Part shown: one piece after another, positions 34,464 through 42,317 of the stretch
How the letters are laid out: each line of letters begins with the position of its first letter
Position numbering within the stretch: the stretch's first letter is position 1
Source of the DNA: SHVO01 sp964576515
Lineage (GTDB): Bacteria > Pseudomonadota > Alphaproteobacteria > Rhodospirillales > Rhodospirillaceae
Assembly: GCA_964576515.1 (NCBI GenBank)
Contig: CAZNUW010000010.1
Coordinates: forward strand, 62,001-126,000
Direction of reading: 5' to 3'
Length of the DNA stretch: 64,000 bases
Position numbers and translations under genes: made by a program
The notes under the pieces: generated by a model
Seen by the model: the letters and a program-made list of their open reading frames with translations, nothing else
The model's database searches: none
What the model was told of the DNA's origin: nothing

Positions 34464-34485
34464 AATTTTTCAGATTTGAATCCGC

Positions 34486-34512
34486 AAAGCGGCCGCACCG
34501 GCCGCTTTTTTT
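34486..34512 (+). terminator. intrinsic terminator after small membrane protein gene
   Basis: AAAGCGGCCG/CGGCCGCTTT stem with a 3-nt loop and a run of seven T on the plus strand. On the minus strand only three T follow, so it may serve lepA weakly. Confidence 0.8.
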
Positions 34513-34535
34513 GTGCCTGGAGAAATAAGCGGCGC

Positions 34536-36338
34536 TTATTCGTCGTTCATACGGAGCGCGGCGATAAACGCGCTCTGCGGGATATCGACGCTGCCGAACT
34601 GGCGCATGCGCTTCTTGCCTTCCTTCTGCTTCTCCAGAAGTTTGCGCTTACGGGTCGCGTCGCCGCCGTAGCACTTCGCGGTGACGTCCTTGCGCAGCGC
34701 GTTGATGGTTTCGCGGGCGATGACCTTGCCGCCGATCGCGGCTTGCACCGGGATCTTGAACATGTGGCGCGGGATCAGGTCCTTCAGGCGTTCGCAGATT
34801 TGACGGCCGCGATTCTCGGCCTGGCTGCGGTGCGCCATGAACGACAGCGCGTCCACAAGCTCGTTGTTCACCAGGATGTTCACCTTCACGAGGTCGGACT
34901 CGCGATATTCGTCCACGTCGTAATCGAAGCTCGCATAGCCGCGTGAGATGGACTTCAAACGGTCGTAGAAGTCGAACACGATTTCATTGAGCGGCAGGTG
35001 ATAGACCACCATCGCGCGGTTGCCCACGTAGGTCAGGTCGATCTGTTCGCCGCGGCGGTCGGTGCAAAGTTTCAGCACCGGGCCGAGATGTTCGTCCGGC
35101 ACCATGATCGTCGCCTTCACCCACGGCTCGTCGATCGAACGGATGCGCGTCACGTCCGGCATGTCGGCGGGGTTGTGCAGTTCATGCGTCTCGCCGTCCG
35201 TCGTGTGAATGCGATAGACGACCGAGGGCGCGGTGGTGATGAGGTCCAGGTTGAACTCGCGCTCCAGGCGCTCCTGGATGATCTCCATGTGCAGAAGGCC
35301 CAGGAACCCGCAGCGGAAACCGAAGCCCAGCGCCGCGCTGCTTTCCATCGCGAAGTGGAAGCTCGCGTCGTTCAGGCGCAGCTTGCCCAGGCTTTCGCGC
35401 AAGACTTCGAATTGCGCGGCGTCCGTCGGGAACAGGCCGCACCACACCACCGGGATGCTGGGCTTGAAGCCGGGCAGCGGTTCGGCGGCGGGGTTGTTCT
35501 CGTCGATGATGGTGTCGCCGACGTTGGCGTCGGCCACGGCCTTGATGCTGGCCGTCAGGAAGCCGAGTTCGCCCGGGTTCAGGATTGGGATTTCCTCGCG
35601 CTTCGGCGTGAACACGCCGACACGTTCCACCTGATAGCTGGTGCCCGTGGACATGAACTGGATCTTGGTGCCGCGTTTGATCGAGCCATCCTTCACACGC
35701 ACCAGGATGACGACGCCGAGATATGGATCGTACCAGGAGTCGACCAGCAGGGCCTTCAACGGCGCGTCCTTCTCGCCTTTCGGCGGCGGCAGGCGGGTCG
35801 CGATGGCTTCCAGCACCTCCTGGATGCCGATGCCGGTCTTCGCCGATGCAAGCACGGCGTCCGAGGCGTCCAGTCCGATCACGTCCTCGATCTGCTGACG
35901 GATGCGGTCAGGATCGGCGGCGGGCAGGTCGATTTTGTTCAAGACCGGCACGATCTCGTGGTTGGCGTTGATCGCCTGATAGACGTTGGCGAGCGTCTGG
36001 GCTTCCACGCCCTGGCTTGCGTCCACGACGAGGATCGAGCCCTCGCAGGCTGCCAGCGACCGGCTGACTTCGTAGGCGAAGTCCACGTGTCCGGGCGTAT
36101 CAACCAGGTTCAACTGGTATGTCTCGCCGTTCTTGGCCTTGTACATCAGGCGCACGGTCTGCGCCTTGATGGTGATACCGCGCTCCTTCTCGATGTCCAT
36201 GTTGTCGAGCACTTGCTCCGTCATCTCGCGGTCGGTCAGGCCGCCGCAGAAGTGGATCAGACGGTCGGCGAGCGTCGACTTCCCATGGTCGATATGGGCG
36301 ATGATCGAGAAGTTCCGGATATGCGAAAGGTCGGTCAT
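34536..36338 (-). CDS. lepA: elongation factor 4 (LepA)
   Basis: 600-residue translational GTPase that back-translocates or remodels stalled ribosomes. G1 AHIDHGKST at 14-22, G2/G3 region ERGITIKAQ and DTPGHVDF, G4 NKIDLP are all intact; domains II, III, V-like and the LepA-specific C-terminal domain (KELL EKQKEGKKRMRQFGSVDIPQSAFIAAL) are complete. Length is normal. It lies 19 bp after pheT and is the last gene of the leftward translation operon. Confidence 0.97.
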   Translation of the reverse strand: MTDLSHIRNFSIIAHIDHGKSTLADRLIHFCGGLTDREMTEQVLDNMDIEKERGITIKAQTVRLMYKAKNGETYQLNLVDTPGHVDFAYEVSRSLAACEGSILVVDASQGVEAQTLANVYQAINANHEIVPVLNKIDLPAADPDRIRQQIEDVIGLDASDAVLASAKTGIGIQEVLEAIATRLPPPKGEKDAPLKALLVDSWYDPYLGVVILVRVKDGSIKRGTKIQFMSTGTSYQVERVGVFTPKREEIPILNPGELGFLTASIKAVADANVGDTIIDENNPAAEPLPGFKPSIPVVWCGLFPTDAAQFEVLRESLGKLRLNDASFHFAMESSAALGFGFRCGFLGLLHMEIIQERLEREFNLDLITTAPSVVYRIHTTDGETHELHNPADMPDVTRIRSIDEPWVKATIMVPDEHLGPVLKLCTDRRGEQIDLTYVGNRAMVVYHLPLNEIVFDFYDRLKSISRGYASFDYDVDEYRESDLVKVNILVNNELVDALSFMAHRSQAENRGRQICERLKDLIPRHMFKIPVQAAIGGKVIARETINALRKDVTAKCYGGDATRKRKLLEKQKEGKKRMRQFGSVDIPQSAFIAALRMNDE

Positions 36339-36357
36339 GACAACAGTCTAAAAGGGA

Positions 36358-38769
36358 TCAGGCGCGCAGCTTCGCGCCGCAAGTCTTTTCCGCCGCGGCC
36401 ACGATCTTCTTGGCGACGGCTTCAATCTGTTCATCGGTCAGCGTGGCGTCCTTGGGCTGCAAAGTCACCGCAACGGCCAACGACTTCTTGCCTTCGCCGA
36501 CGTGCGGCCCTTCGTACACGTCGAAGAGTCCGACATCGGTGATGAGGTCGCGTTCCGCGCCCTTCACGGCGCGCAGCAGGGCTTCCGCGCCGACGCCCGC
36601 ATCCACGACAAACGCGAAATCGCGTTCGACCGGTTGGAAGGGCGAAGCCTTCAACAGCGGACGCGCCGCGCCCGCCTTGGACTTCTTCGGCGCCGGGATG
36701 CGTTCCAGGAACACCTCGCACGCCACCATCGGGCCCTTCACATCCAGGGCTTTCAGGATCGCCGGATGCAGTTCGCCGAAGGCGGCGAGGATCTGATTGC
36801 CTAGTTTCAGCACGCCCGAGCGGCCCGGGTGATACCAGGCTGGCGTTCCGCTGCCCGCGCCCGCGGCCGTCTGCAGGCCCGGGATGCCCGCGCCCGCGGC
36901 GTCCAGCGCGGCGATGGCGTCGGCTTTGGCGTCCAGCGCGTCCACCGGGCGGCGCGACCCGGTCCAGTGGCGCGGCGTCGTGTGGCCGCCCCGCAAGGCG
37001 CAAGCCACCAGGGTCTGCTGACCGGGTTTCATGCCCTCGAATCGGGGGCCGACCTCGAACAGCGCCGCGTCGGTCATGCCGCGCGCGGCGTTACGACCGG
37101 CGGCGGCGGCCAGGTTCGGGATCAAGGACGGCCGCATGGCGTCCAGGTCCGAACTGATGGGATTGGCCAGCAGCACCAAGGGGTGCTCGCCCAGGAACTT
37201 CTCGGCCTGCGCGCGCGCGAGGAAGGCCCAGGTCACGGTCTCATGCATGCCGCGTCCGGCCAGCGCCCGGCGCGCCGATTCCCAGCGCTTCTGGTCGGTG
37301 GAAAGAACCTGCTTCGGCATCGGCGCGCGCGGCATCGGCACGGCCGGGATGTTGTCGTAGCCGTGGATGCGCAAGATCTCTTCCACGAGATCCTGCCAGC
37401 TCTCCACATCGCTGCGCCACGAGGGCGGCGTCACCGACCACGCGGATCCGGCGCGGCTTGCCGTGAATCCAAGCCGCGTCAGGATCGCTTTCATTTCCGA
37501 TTCGGGCAGTTCGATTCCGCCCAGCGACTTCACGCGGGCCGGATCGAAGGCGATGGCGCGGGTCCATGCGGGCGCCTGCCCGCCGGTCACCACCTCGGCC
37601 GCCTCGCCGCCGCATAATTCCAGGATCATGCGCGTGGCGATCTCGACGCCGGGATGCGCCGACGCCGGGTCGACGCCGCGCTCGAACGCGTAGCGCGCGT
37701 CGGAATTGATGCCGAGTTTGCGGCCGGTCTCGGCGATGTTCTTCGCATCGAACAGCGCGGATTCCAGGAACACGGCCGTCGTGGTCTCGGTCACGCTGGA
37801 CGGCTCGCCGCCCATGATGCCGCCGATGCCCAGCGCCGCGGCCTGGTCGGCGATCACGACCATGTCGCCGTCCATCGTATAGGTCTTGCCGTTCAGAGCC
37901 GCGACTTCCTCGCCGGCTTTCGCCAGGCGCGGGCCGATGTCGCCCGAAAGCTTCGCATCATCGAAGGCGTGCAGCGGGCGGCCGAGGTCGATGGTCAGAT
38001 ACTGCGTGATGTCTACGAGCACCGAGACCGGACGCAGGCCGACGGCTTGCAGACGGTCCTTCATCCACGCCGGGCTCTCGCCGTTCTTCACGCCGCGGAT
38101 GGTCCGGCCGGCGAACTGCGGGCACTTGTGTCCGTGTCCGTCGGGCAGGCTCATCGCGATCTTGCGCGAAGAGGCGCTCTTGCCGGTCACGGGCGCCGCG
38201 TTCAACGGCTTCAGGATGCCCAGGCCCGCCGCCGCCAGATCGCGCGCGATGCCGTACACGCCCAGCGCATCCACGCGGTTCGGCGTCAGGTTGATCTCGA
38301 TGACGGGGTCGATGTTCAGCACCTGCGTCACCGGCGCGCCGATGGGCGCGTCCTCGGCGAGTTCGATGATGCCGGCGTGATCCTCGCCCAGCTTCAGTTC
38401 GCGGTAGGAGCACAACATGCCCTGGCTCTCGACGTCGCGGATCTTGCCCTTCTTCAGCACTTCGCCGGAGATGGGGATCACCGCGCCGGGCCGCGCCAGC
38501 ACGACTTTGAGGCCGGTGCGCGCGTTGGGTGCGCCGCAGACCACCTGCAATGTCTCCGTGCCGCTGTTCACCGTGCACAGACGCAGACGGTCGGCGTTCG
38601 GATGCTGCTTGGCCTCGACGACATGCGCGACCACGAAGGCGTCCAGGCCCTTGCCCGGATCCTCGACGCTTTCGACCTCAAGGCCGATCGCGGTCAGTTT
38701 CGCGGTGATCTCGTTCAGGCCCGCCGTGGTGTCCAGGTGGTCCTTCAGCCAGGAGAGGGTGAACTTCAT
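36358..38769 (-). CDS. pheT: phenylalanyl-tRNA synthetase beta subunit
   Basis: 803 residues, full length for bacterial PheRS beta. The N-terminal tRNA-binding OB domain (VVAHVVEAKQHPNADRLRLCTVNSG at 47-71), the B3/B4 editing domain, the B5 domain and the C-terminal ferredoxin-like anticodon-binding domain (SPFQPVERDFAFVVDAGVGAEALLRAV) are in order. It forms an alpha2-beta2 enzyme with PheS. The start codon overlaps the stop of the ASCH gene (ATGA), so translation is coupled to that gene and not directly to pheS. Confidence 0.97.
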   Translation of the reverse strand: MKFTLSWLKDHLDTTAGLNEITAKLTAIGLEVESVEDPGKGLDAFVVAHVVEAKQHPNADRLRLCTVNSGTETLQVVCGAPNARTGLKVVLARPGAVIPISGEVLKKGKIRDVESQGMLCSYRELKLGEDHAGIIELAEDAPIGAPVTQVLNIDPVIEINLTPNRVDALGVYGIARDLAAAGLGILKPLNAAPVTGKSASSRKIAMSLPDGHGHKCPQFAGRTIRGVKNGESPAWMKDRLQAVGLRPVSVLVDITQYLTIDLGRPLHAFDDAKLSGDIGPRLAKAGEEVAALNGKTYTMDGDMVVIADQAAALGIGGIMGGEPSSVTETTTAVFLESALFDAKNIAETGRKLGINSDARYAFERGVDPASAHPGVEIATRMILELCGGEAAEVVTGGQAPAWTRAIAFDPARVKSLGGIELPESEMKAILTRLGFTASRAGSAWSVTPPSWRSDVESWQDLVEEILRIHGYDNIPAVPMPRAPMPKQVLSTDQKRWESARRALAGRGMHETVTWAFLARAQAEKFLGEHPLVLLANPISSDLDAMRPSLIPNLAAAAGRNAARGMTDAALFEVGPRFEGMKPGQQTLVACALRGGHTTPRHWTGSRRPVDALDAKADAIAALDAAGAGIPGLQTAAGAGSGTPAWYHPGRSGVLKLGNQILAAFGELHPAILKALDVKGPMVACEVFLERIPAPKKSKAGAARPLLKASPFQPVERDFAFVVDAGVGAEALLRAVKGAERDLITDVGLFDVYEGPHVGEGKKSLAVAVTLQPKDATLTDEQIEAVAKKIVAAAEKTCGAKLRA

Positions 38770-39194
38770 TTCGCCATCCTCCGGAACTCGAGCCGTTCAA
38801 TCACCCGGAAGTGCTGGCACAGCAAAAGCATATCGGGCGCGAAGTAGCCTTCGCGCGCGAAGAATTCCTGGTGCGTTTTGCGCCAATAGGCGAGCGAGCG
38901 GTCGCCTTCACCCTCGTCGTGGGCGAATTTCGCGTCGACGTCCTCGAACACGGCCGGCTCGACGGAGGTGAATTCGATCACGCAACGCGGGCGGTTCGAT
39001 CCGTCCAGCAGCACGGTCTTGTCGCCCGGCTCCGGCGGCGGTTCGTCCTCGTAGTGGTACAAGGCCGCGCTGGTGGCGGTCTTCTTGCCGTCCAGCACGA
39101 GGCCGATCAACACATCCGCCTCTTCCTTGGTGTGGCCAAAGGCCCACTGCGGCAGATGCGCGTAAGCCGGCGGCACGTTCGTATGTTTGTTCAT
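38766..39194 (-). CDS. ASCH domain protein inserted between pheS and pheT
   Basis: 142 residues of the ASCH fold, a beta-barrel related to PUA that binds RNA or modified nucleosides. The signature G-K-K-T lies at 36-39 (VLDGKKTATSAALYHYE), followed by GDKTVLLDGSNRPRCVIEFTSVE and the C-terminal segment SLAYWRKTHQEFF. Both ends overlap their neighbours by 4 nt: its ATG overlaps the pheS TGA and its TGA overlaps the pheT ATG. Function is unknown; the tight placement suggests dosage or functional coupling to PheRS. One characterised ASCH relative, YqfB of E. coli, is an N4-acetylcytidine amidohydrolase, but I cannot assign that activity here. Confidence 0.85.
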   Translation of the reverse strand: MNKHTNVPPAYAHLPQWAFGHTKEEADVLIGLVLDGKKTATSAALYHYEDEPPPEPGDKTVLLDGSNRPRCVIEFTSVEPAVFEDVDAKFAHDEGEGDRSLAYWRKTHQEFFAREGYFAPDMLLLCQHFRVIERLEFRRMAK

Positions 39195-40270
39195 CGCGCG
39201 AGCCCTCCCGTGACGCTCGGGATATCCAGCGCGCCGAAGCCGTAGTGACGCAGCCAGCGCAGGTCGGATTCGAAAAAGGTGCGCAGGTCCGGGATGCCGT
39301 ACTTCAGCATGGCGATACGCTCGATGCCCATGCCGGCGGCGAAACCCTGATAGACGTTGGGGTCCAGCCCGCACGCCTTGATGACGTTCGGATGCACCAT
39401 GCCGCAGCCCAGGATCTCAAGCCAGTCGCCGTAGTTGCCCAGCTTCAATTCGCCGCCCTGACGGCTGCAACCGATGTCCATCTCCGCCGACGGTTCGGTG
39501 AACGGGAAGAAGGACGGGCGGAAACGCGTCGTCAGGTCGTCGATGCCAAAGAACGTGCGCACGAACTCCTGCAGGCAGCCGCGCAGGTGGCTCATGTTGG
39601 TTTCGGTGTCGATCACCAGAAGTTCCACCTGATGGAACATCGGCGTGTGCGTCATGTCGTAGTCGCACCGGTAGGTGCGCCCGGGAATGATGACGCGGAT
39701 CGGCGGCTTCTGGCTCATCATGGTGCGGATCTGCACCGGCGAGGTGTGCGTGCGCAGAAGGTAGCGGTTCCCGTCCCCGTCCGGCGGCAGGAAGAAGGTG
39801 TCGTGCATCTCGCGCGCCGGATGGCCCGGCGGGAAGTTCAGCGCGGTGAAATTATGAAAGTCGTCCTCGATGTCCGGGCCGTCGGCGACCTCGAAGCCCA
39901 TCTGGCCGAAGATCGCGGCGATCTCGGCCGTCGTCTGGCTGATGGGATGCAGCGTGCCCCTGGCCTCGCTGCGCACGGGCAGGCTCACGTCCATGCTCTC
40001 GCTGGCCAACCGCGCGTTCAGGACGGCGGTCTCGAAGGTGTCCTTCTTGGCGTCCAGCGCGGCGGCGACTTCGTCCTTCAGCACGTTCAGGCGCTGGCCC
40101 GCGGCCTTGCGCTCGTCCGGCGACATCGCGCCCAGTTCCTTCATCAGCGCGGTGACACGGCCCTTCTTGCCGAGGGCGGCGACGCGCACCTCCTCAAGCG
40201 TGGCCAGGTCGCTGGTGTCTTTGACGGCGGCGAGCAGTTCGCCGCGCAGGGTCTCGATCGTGTCGGTCAT
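39191..40270 (-). CDS. pheS: phenylalanyl-tRNA synthetase alpha subunit
   Basis: 359-residue catalytic subunit. N-terminal coiled coil (about 1-90), then the class II motifs: motif 1 HPISQTTAEIAAIF..MGFEVADGPDIEDDFHNF, motif 2 with HTSPVQIRTM and YRCDYDMTHTPMFHQVELLVID, and motif 3 GFAAGMGIERIAMLKYGIPDLR. Complete and normal in length. It is preceded by a terminator-like hairpin after rplT, a position where attenuation could operate. Confidence 0.97.
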   Translation of the reverse strand: MTDTIETLRGELLAAVKDTSDLATLEEVRVAALGKKGRVTALMKELGAMSPDERKAAGQRLNVLKDEVAAALDAKKDTFETAVLNARLASESMDVSLPVRSEARGTLHPISQTTAEIAAIFGQMGFEVADGPDIEDDFHNFTALNFPPGHPAREMHDTFFLPPDGDGNRYLLRTHTSPVQIRTMMSQKPPIRVIIPGRTYRCDYDMTHTPMFHQVELLVIDTETNMSHLRGCLQEFVRTFFGIDDLTTRFRPSFFPFTEPSAEMDIGCSRQGGELKLGNYGDWLEILGCGMVHPNVIKACGLDPNVYQGFAAGMGIERIAMLKYGIPDLRTFFESDLRWLRHYGFGALDIPSVTGGLAR

Positions 40271-40288
40271 CAGGGTCTCTCACGCATA

Positions 40289-40327
40289 CAAAAAGGAAAG
40301 GGGCTGCCCGATGAAGGCCGCCCCTTT
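40289..40327 (-). terminator. terminator or attenuator between rplT and pheS
   Basis: On the minus strand AAAGGGGC pairs with GCCCCTTT around a 15-nt loop and is followed by CCTTTTTG. It sits in the 80-bp gap before pheS. It could end the ribosomal-protein transcript partly and set the level of pheST; no leader peptide with phenylalanine codons was identified. Confidence 0.6.
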
Positions 40328-40350
40328 ACCGACTTCGTCTCGACGAGAAT

Positions 40351-40707
40351 TTAAGCGAGCGCGGCTTGGGCCTGCTTCACCAGACCTTCGATGGCGGCGG
40401 GCTCACGAACGGCCATATCGGCGAGAACCTTGCGGTCCAACTCGATGCCGGCCTTCTTGAGCCCATTGATAAATCGCGAGTAGGTCAGGCCCAGCGGACG
40501 CACGGCGGCGTTGATACGCTGGATCCACAGGGCGCGGAAATCGCGCTTCTTCAGGCGGCGATCGCGGTACTGATAGCGCAGCGCCTTTTCCAGGCGGTTC
40601 TTCGCGATCTTGTAATTGGTGGCGTGACGGCCCCGGAAACCCTTGGTTTGCTCGAGGACCTTCTTGTGACGGGCGTGTTTGGTAACGCCCCGTTTGACGC
40701 GTGACAT
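40351..40707 (-). CDS. rplT: 50S ribosomal protein L20
   Basis: 118 residues, standard length, starting MSRVKRGVTKHARHKKVLEQTKGFRGRH. Basic 23S rRNA-binding N-terminus and globular C-terminus are complete. L20 is essential for early 50S assembly and in other bacteria represses its own operon by binding the rpmI leader. 24 bp after rpmI. Confidence 0.98.
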   Translation of the reverse strand: MSRVKRGVTKHARHKKVLEQTKGFRGRHATNYKIAKNRLEKALRYQYRDRRLKKRDFRALWIQRINAAVRPLGLTYSRFINGLKKAGIELDRKVLADMAVREPAAIEGLVKQAQAALA

Positions 40708-40731
40708 GTGTGTGCTCCGTTGGGGCTGGGG

Positions 40732-40932
40732 TTAGGCGTAAGGGAGGAAGTTTTTCTTGATGATGATGCCGTCCGGCTTCGCCAGCACCATGGTGCGGCG
40801 ATTCTGGCGCTTCATCTTCTTCGGCTTCGAGATCAGGCGGTGGCGCTTGTGGGCGACGCCGGCCTTCACTTTACCCGTACCGGTAACCTTGAACCGCTTC
40901 TTCGCGGAGCTCTGGGTCTTCATCTTGGGCAT
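40732..40932 (-). CDS. rpmI: 50S ribosomal protein L35
   Basis: 66 residues from the ATG at 40932 (MPKMKTQSSAKKRFKVTGTGKVKA), the family start; a 5-residue extension to 40947 is not used. Small, very basic, binds 23S rRNA. Operon partner of rplT. Its leader holds the gap between doxX and rpmI. Confidence 0.97.
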   Translation of the reverse strand: MPKMKTQSSAKKRFKVTGTGKVKAGVAHKRHRLISKPKKMKRQNRRTMVLAKPDGIIIKKNFLPYA

Positions 40933-40986
40933 TTTGCGTCCTTTCAATCGGCATGACGGTTATTGGACCCGGCCCGGAGGCATGCC

Positions 40987-41015
40987 CTAAAAGCCTGATA
41001 TAGTTGGCTTTTTAG
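40987..41015. terminator. hairpin in the doxX-rpmI gap
   Basis: AAAAGCC/GGCTTTT with a 10-nt AT-rich loop, five T on the plus strand, four on the minus. It lies 55-80 bp upstream of rpmI and could attenuate read-through from doxX. Confidence 0.4.
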
Positions 41016-41065
41016 CCTTGGACCGGTGGACTCGGGCTTACGCCCGACCCCTTATGCGAAGGCCT

Positions 41066-41074
41066 TGTGGATAA
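41066..41074 (-). other. perfect DnaA-box sequence
   Basis: TGTGGATAA, the reverse complement of TTATCCACA, in the doxX-rpmI gap. A single copy. Confidence 0.35.
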
Positions 41075-41179
41075 GTGGTCCCCTGGCCTTGCGAAGGCGC
41101 GCTTATACCTGCCCAAAAGGGGCTTTGCAAGGCGGGCACATGGGGGTCCGAAACCCCTCCGGACGGGGGTCGCGGGGGC

Positions 41180-41614
41180 CTATCCGGCGGCCGCTTCGGC
41201 GCGCCGTTTGGCGAACAGATTGTCCACGCTCAAGGGGCCCCCGCCGGCGAAGAACAGGAACAGGAAGATGAAGCAGAACAGGATGGCCGCGTCCCCGCCG
41301 TTGTTGACGGGATAAAAGGTGCGCGGGTGGTGGGCGATGAAATAGGCGACCGCCATCATGCCCGACAGCACGAAGGCCACGGGGCGGGTAAACAGGCCGA
41401 TCAGGAGGAGAAGGCCGCCCGCGAACTCCAGGATCCCGGCGGCCCCGATCAGCGAGAACAGGTCCACCGGCGGCGGGGCGGCGCCGTCCGGCGACGGACG
41501 GGCCGGGAAGTTGAACAGCTTCTGGGTGCCGTGGGCGATGAACAAGGCCGCGGACATGATACGCAGGAGGCTGAGATTGAGCGGCGCCCAGCGCAGGTAA
41601 AATGTTTCCGACAT
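41180..41614 (-). CDS. DoxX family membrane protein
   Basis: 144 residues with four TM segments, of the DoxX family (LRIMSAALFIAHGTQKLFNFPA at 14-35, then GILEFAGGLLLLIGLFTRPVAFVLSGMMAVAYFIAH, and NNGGDAAILFCFIFLFLFFAGGGPLSVD, which carries the family NGGEAA-like motif as NNGGDAA). The start is the ATG at 41614, with a GGGGG purine run 6 nt upstream; the frame extends further but without support. DoxX proteins are linked to redox or thiol stress in some bacteria. It sits between infC and rpmI, where translation operons normally have no such gene. Confidence 0.85.
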   Translation of the reverse strand: MSETFYLRWAPLNLSLLRIMSAALFIAHGTQKLFNFPARPSPDGAAPPPVDLFSLIGAAGILEFAGGLLLLIGLFTRPVAFVLSGMMAVAYFIAHHPRTFYPVNNGGDAAILFCFIFLFLFFAGGGPLSVDNLFAKRRAEAAAG

Positions 41615-41680
41615 CGGTTCCCCCATATGATCGGCGCAGAGTCCCCCACCCTGCGCCGACAATATCAGCGGTCCTCGCGC

Positions 41681-42220
41681 CTAGCGCGGCGCCAGCACCA
41701 TGATGATTTGACGGCCTTCCGACCGTGGTTCCTGCTCGACCTTGGCGTCCTCTGTGAAATCGGCTTTCACACGCTGCAAGAGAGCCTGGCCGATCTCCAC
41801 GTGCGCCATTTCACGGCCGCGGAAACGCAGCGTCACCTTCACCTTGTCGCCTTCTTCCAGGAAGCGGCGCATGGCGCGCATTTTTACGTCGTAATCGTGA
41901 TCGTCGATATTGGGTCGAAGTTTGATCTCTTTAACTTCGATCACCTTTTGCTTTTTACGCGCCTCGTTCTTTTTCTTCTGCTCTTCGTACTTGTACTTTC
42001 CGAAGTCGAGGATCTTGCAGACCGGCGGATCGGCATTCGGCGAGATTTCGACGAGGTCGAGTCCGACCTCTTCGGCCTTTTTAAGCGCGACTTCGCGCTC
42101 GACGACCCCAAAATTTGCGCCATCGTGGCCGATCAGGCGCACCGTGCGATTGTTGATCATCTCGTTGACGCGCGGTCCATCCTTGCTGGAGGCCGGCGCG
42201 GGTTGGTCGAATCTAGGTAT
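41681..42220 (-). CDS. infC: translation initiation factor IF-3, predicted ATA start
   Basis: IF-3 keeps the 30S free and proofreads initiator tRNA and start codons. The first ATG in frame (42160) would delete the conserved N-terminus: the 20 codons before it encode DGPRVNE, which every IF-3 carries. No ATG, GTG or TTG lies between the frame's upstream end and that block. A strong Shine-Dalgarno AGGAGA stands 6 nt before an ATA at 42218-42220, giving a 179-residue protein. IF-3 genes commonly use AUU-type starts so that IF-3 represses its own synthesis, so an AUA start fits known biology. N-domain, linker KYKYEEQKKKNEARKKQK and C-domain are complete. Confidence 0.9.
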   Translation of the reverse strand: MPRFDQPAPASSKDGPRVNEMINNRTVRLIGHDGANFGVVEREVALKKAEEVGLDLVEISPNADPPVCKILDFGKYKYEEQKKKNEARKKQKVIEVKEIKLRPNIDDHDYDVKMRAMRRFLEEGDKVKVTLRFRGREMAHVEIGQALLQRVKADFTEDAKVEQEPRSEGRQIIMVLAPR

Positions 42221-42317
42221 GAAACGTCTCCTGATGCTGTTGATGGGGTAAATACTACGGCGTGGACGAAGGGGTTCAGCGAACGCCCCTCATGCTGAAA
42301 ACGACGGTTCGGGCCGC

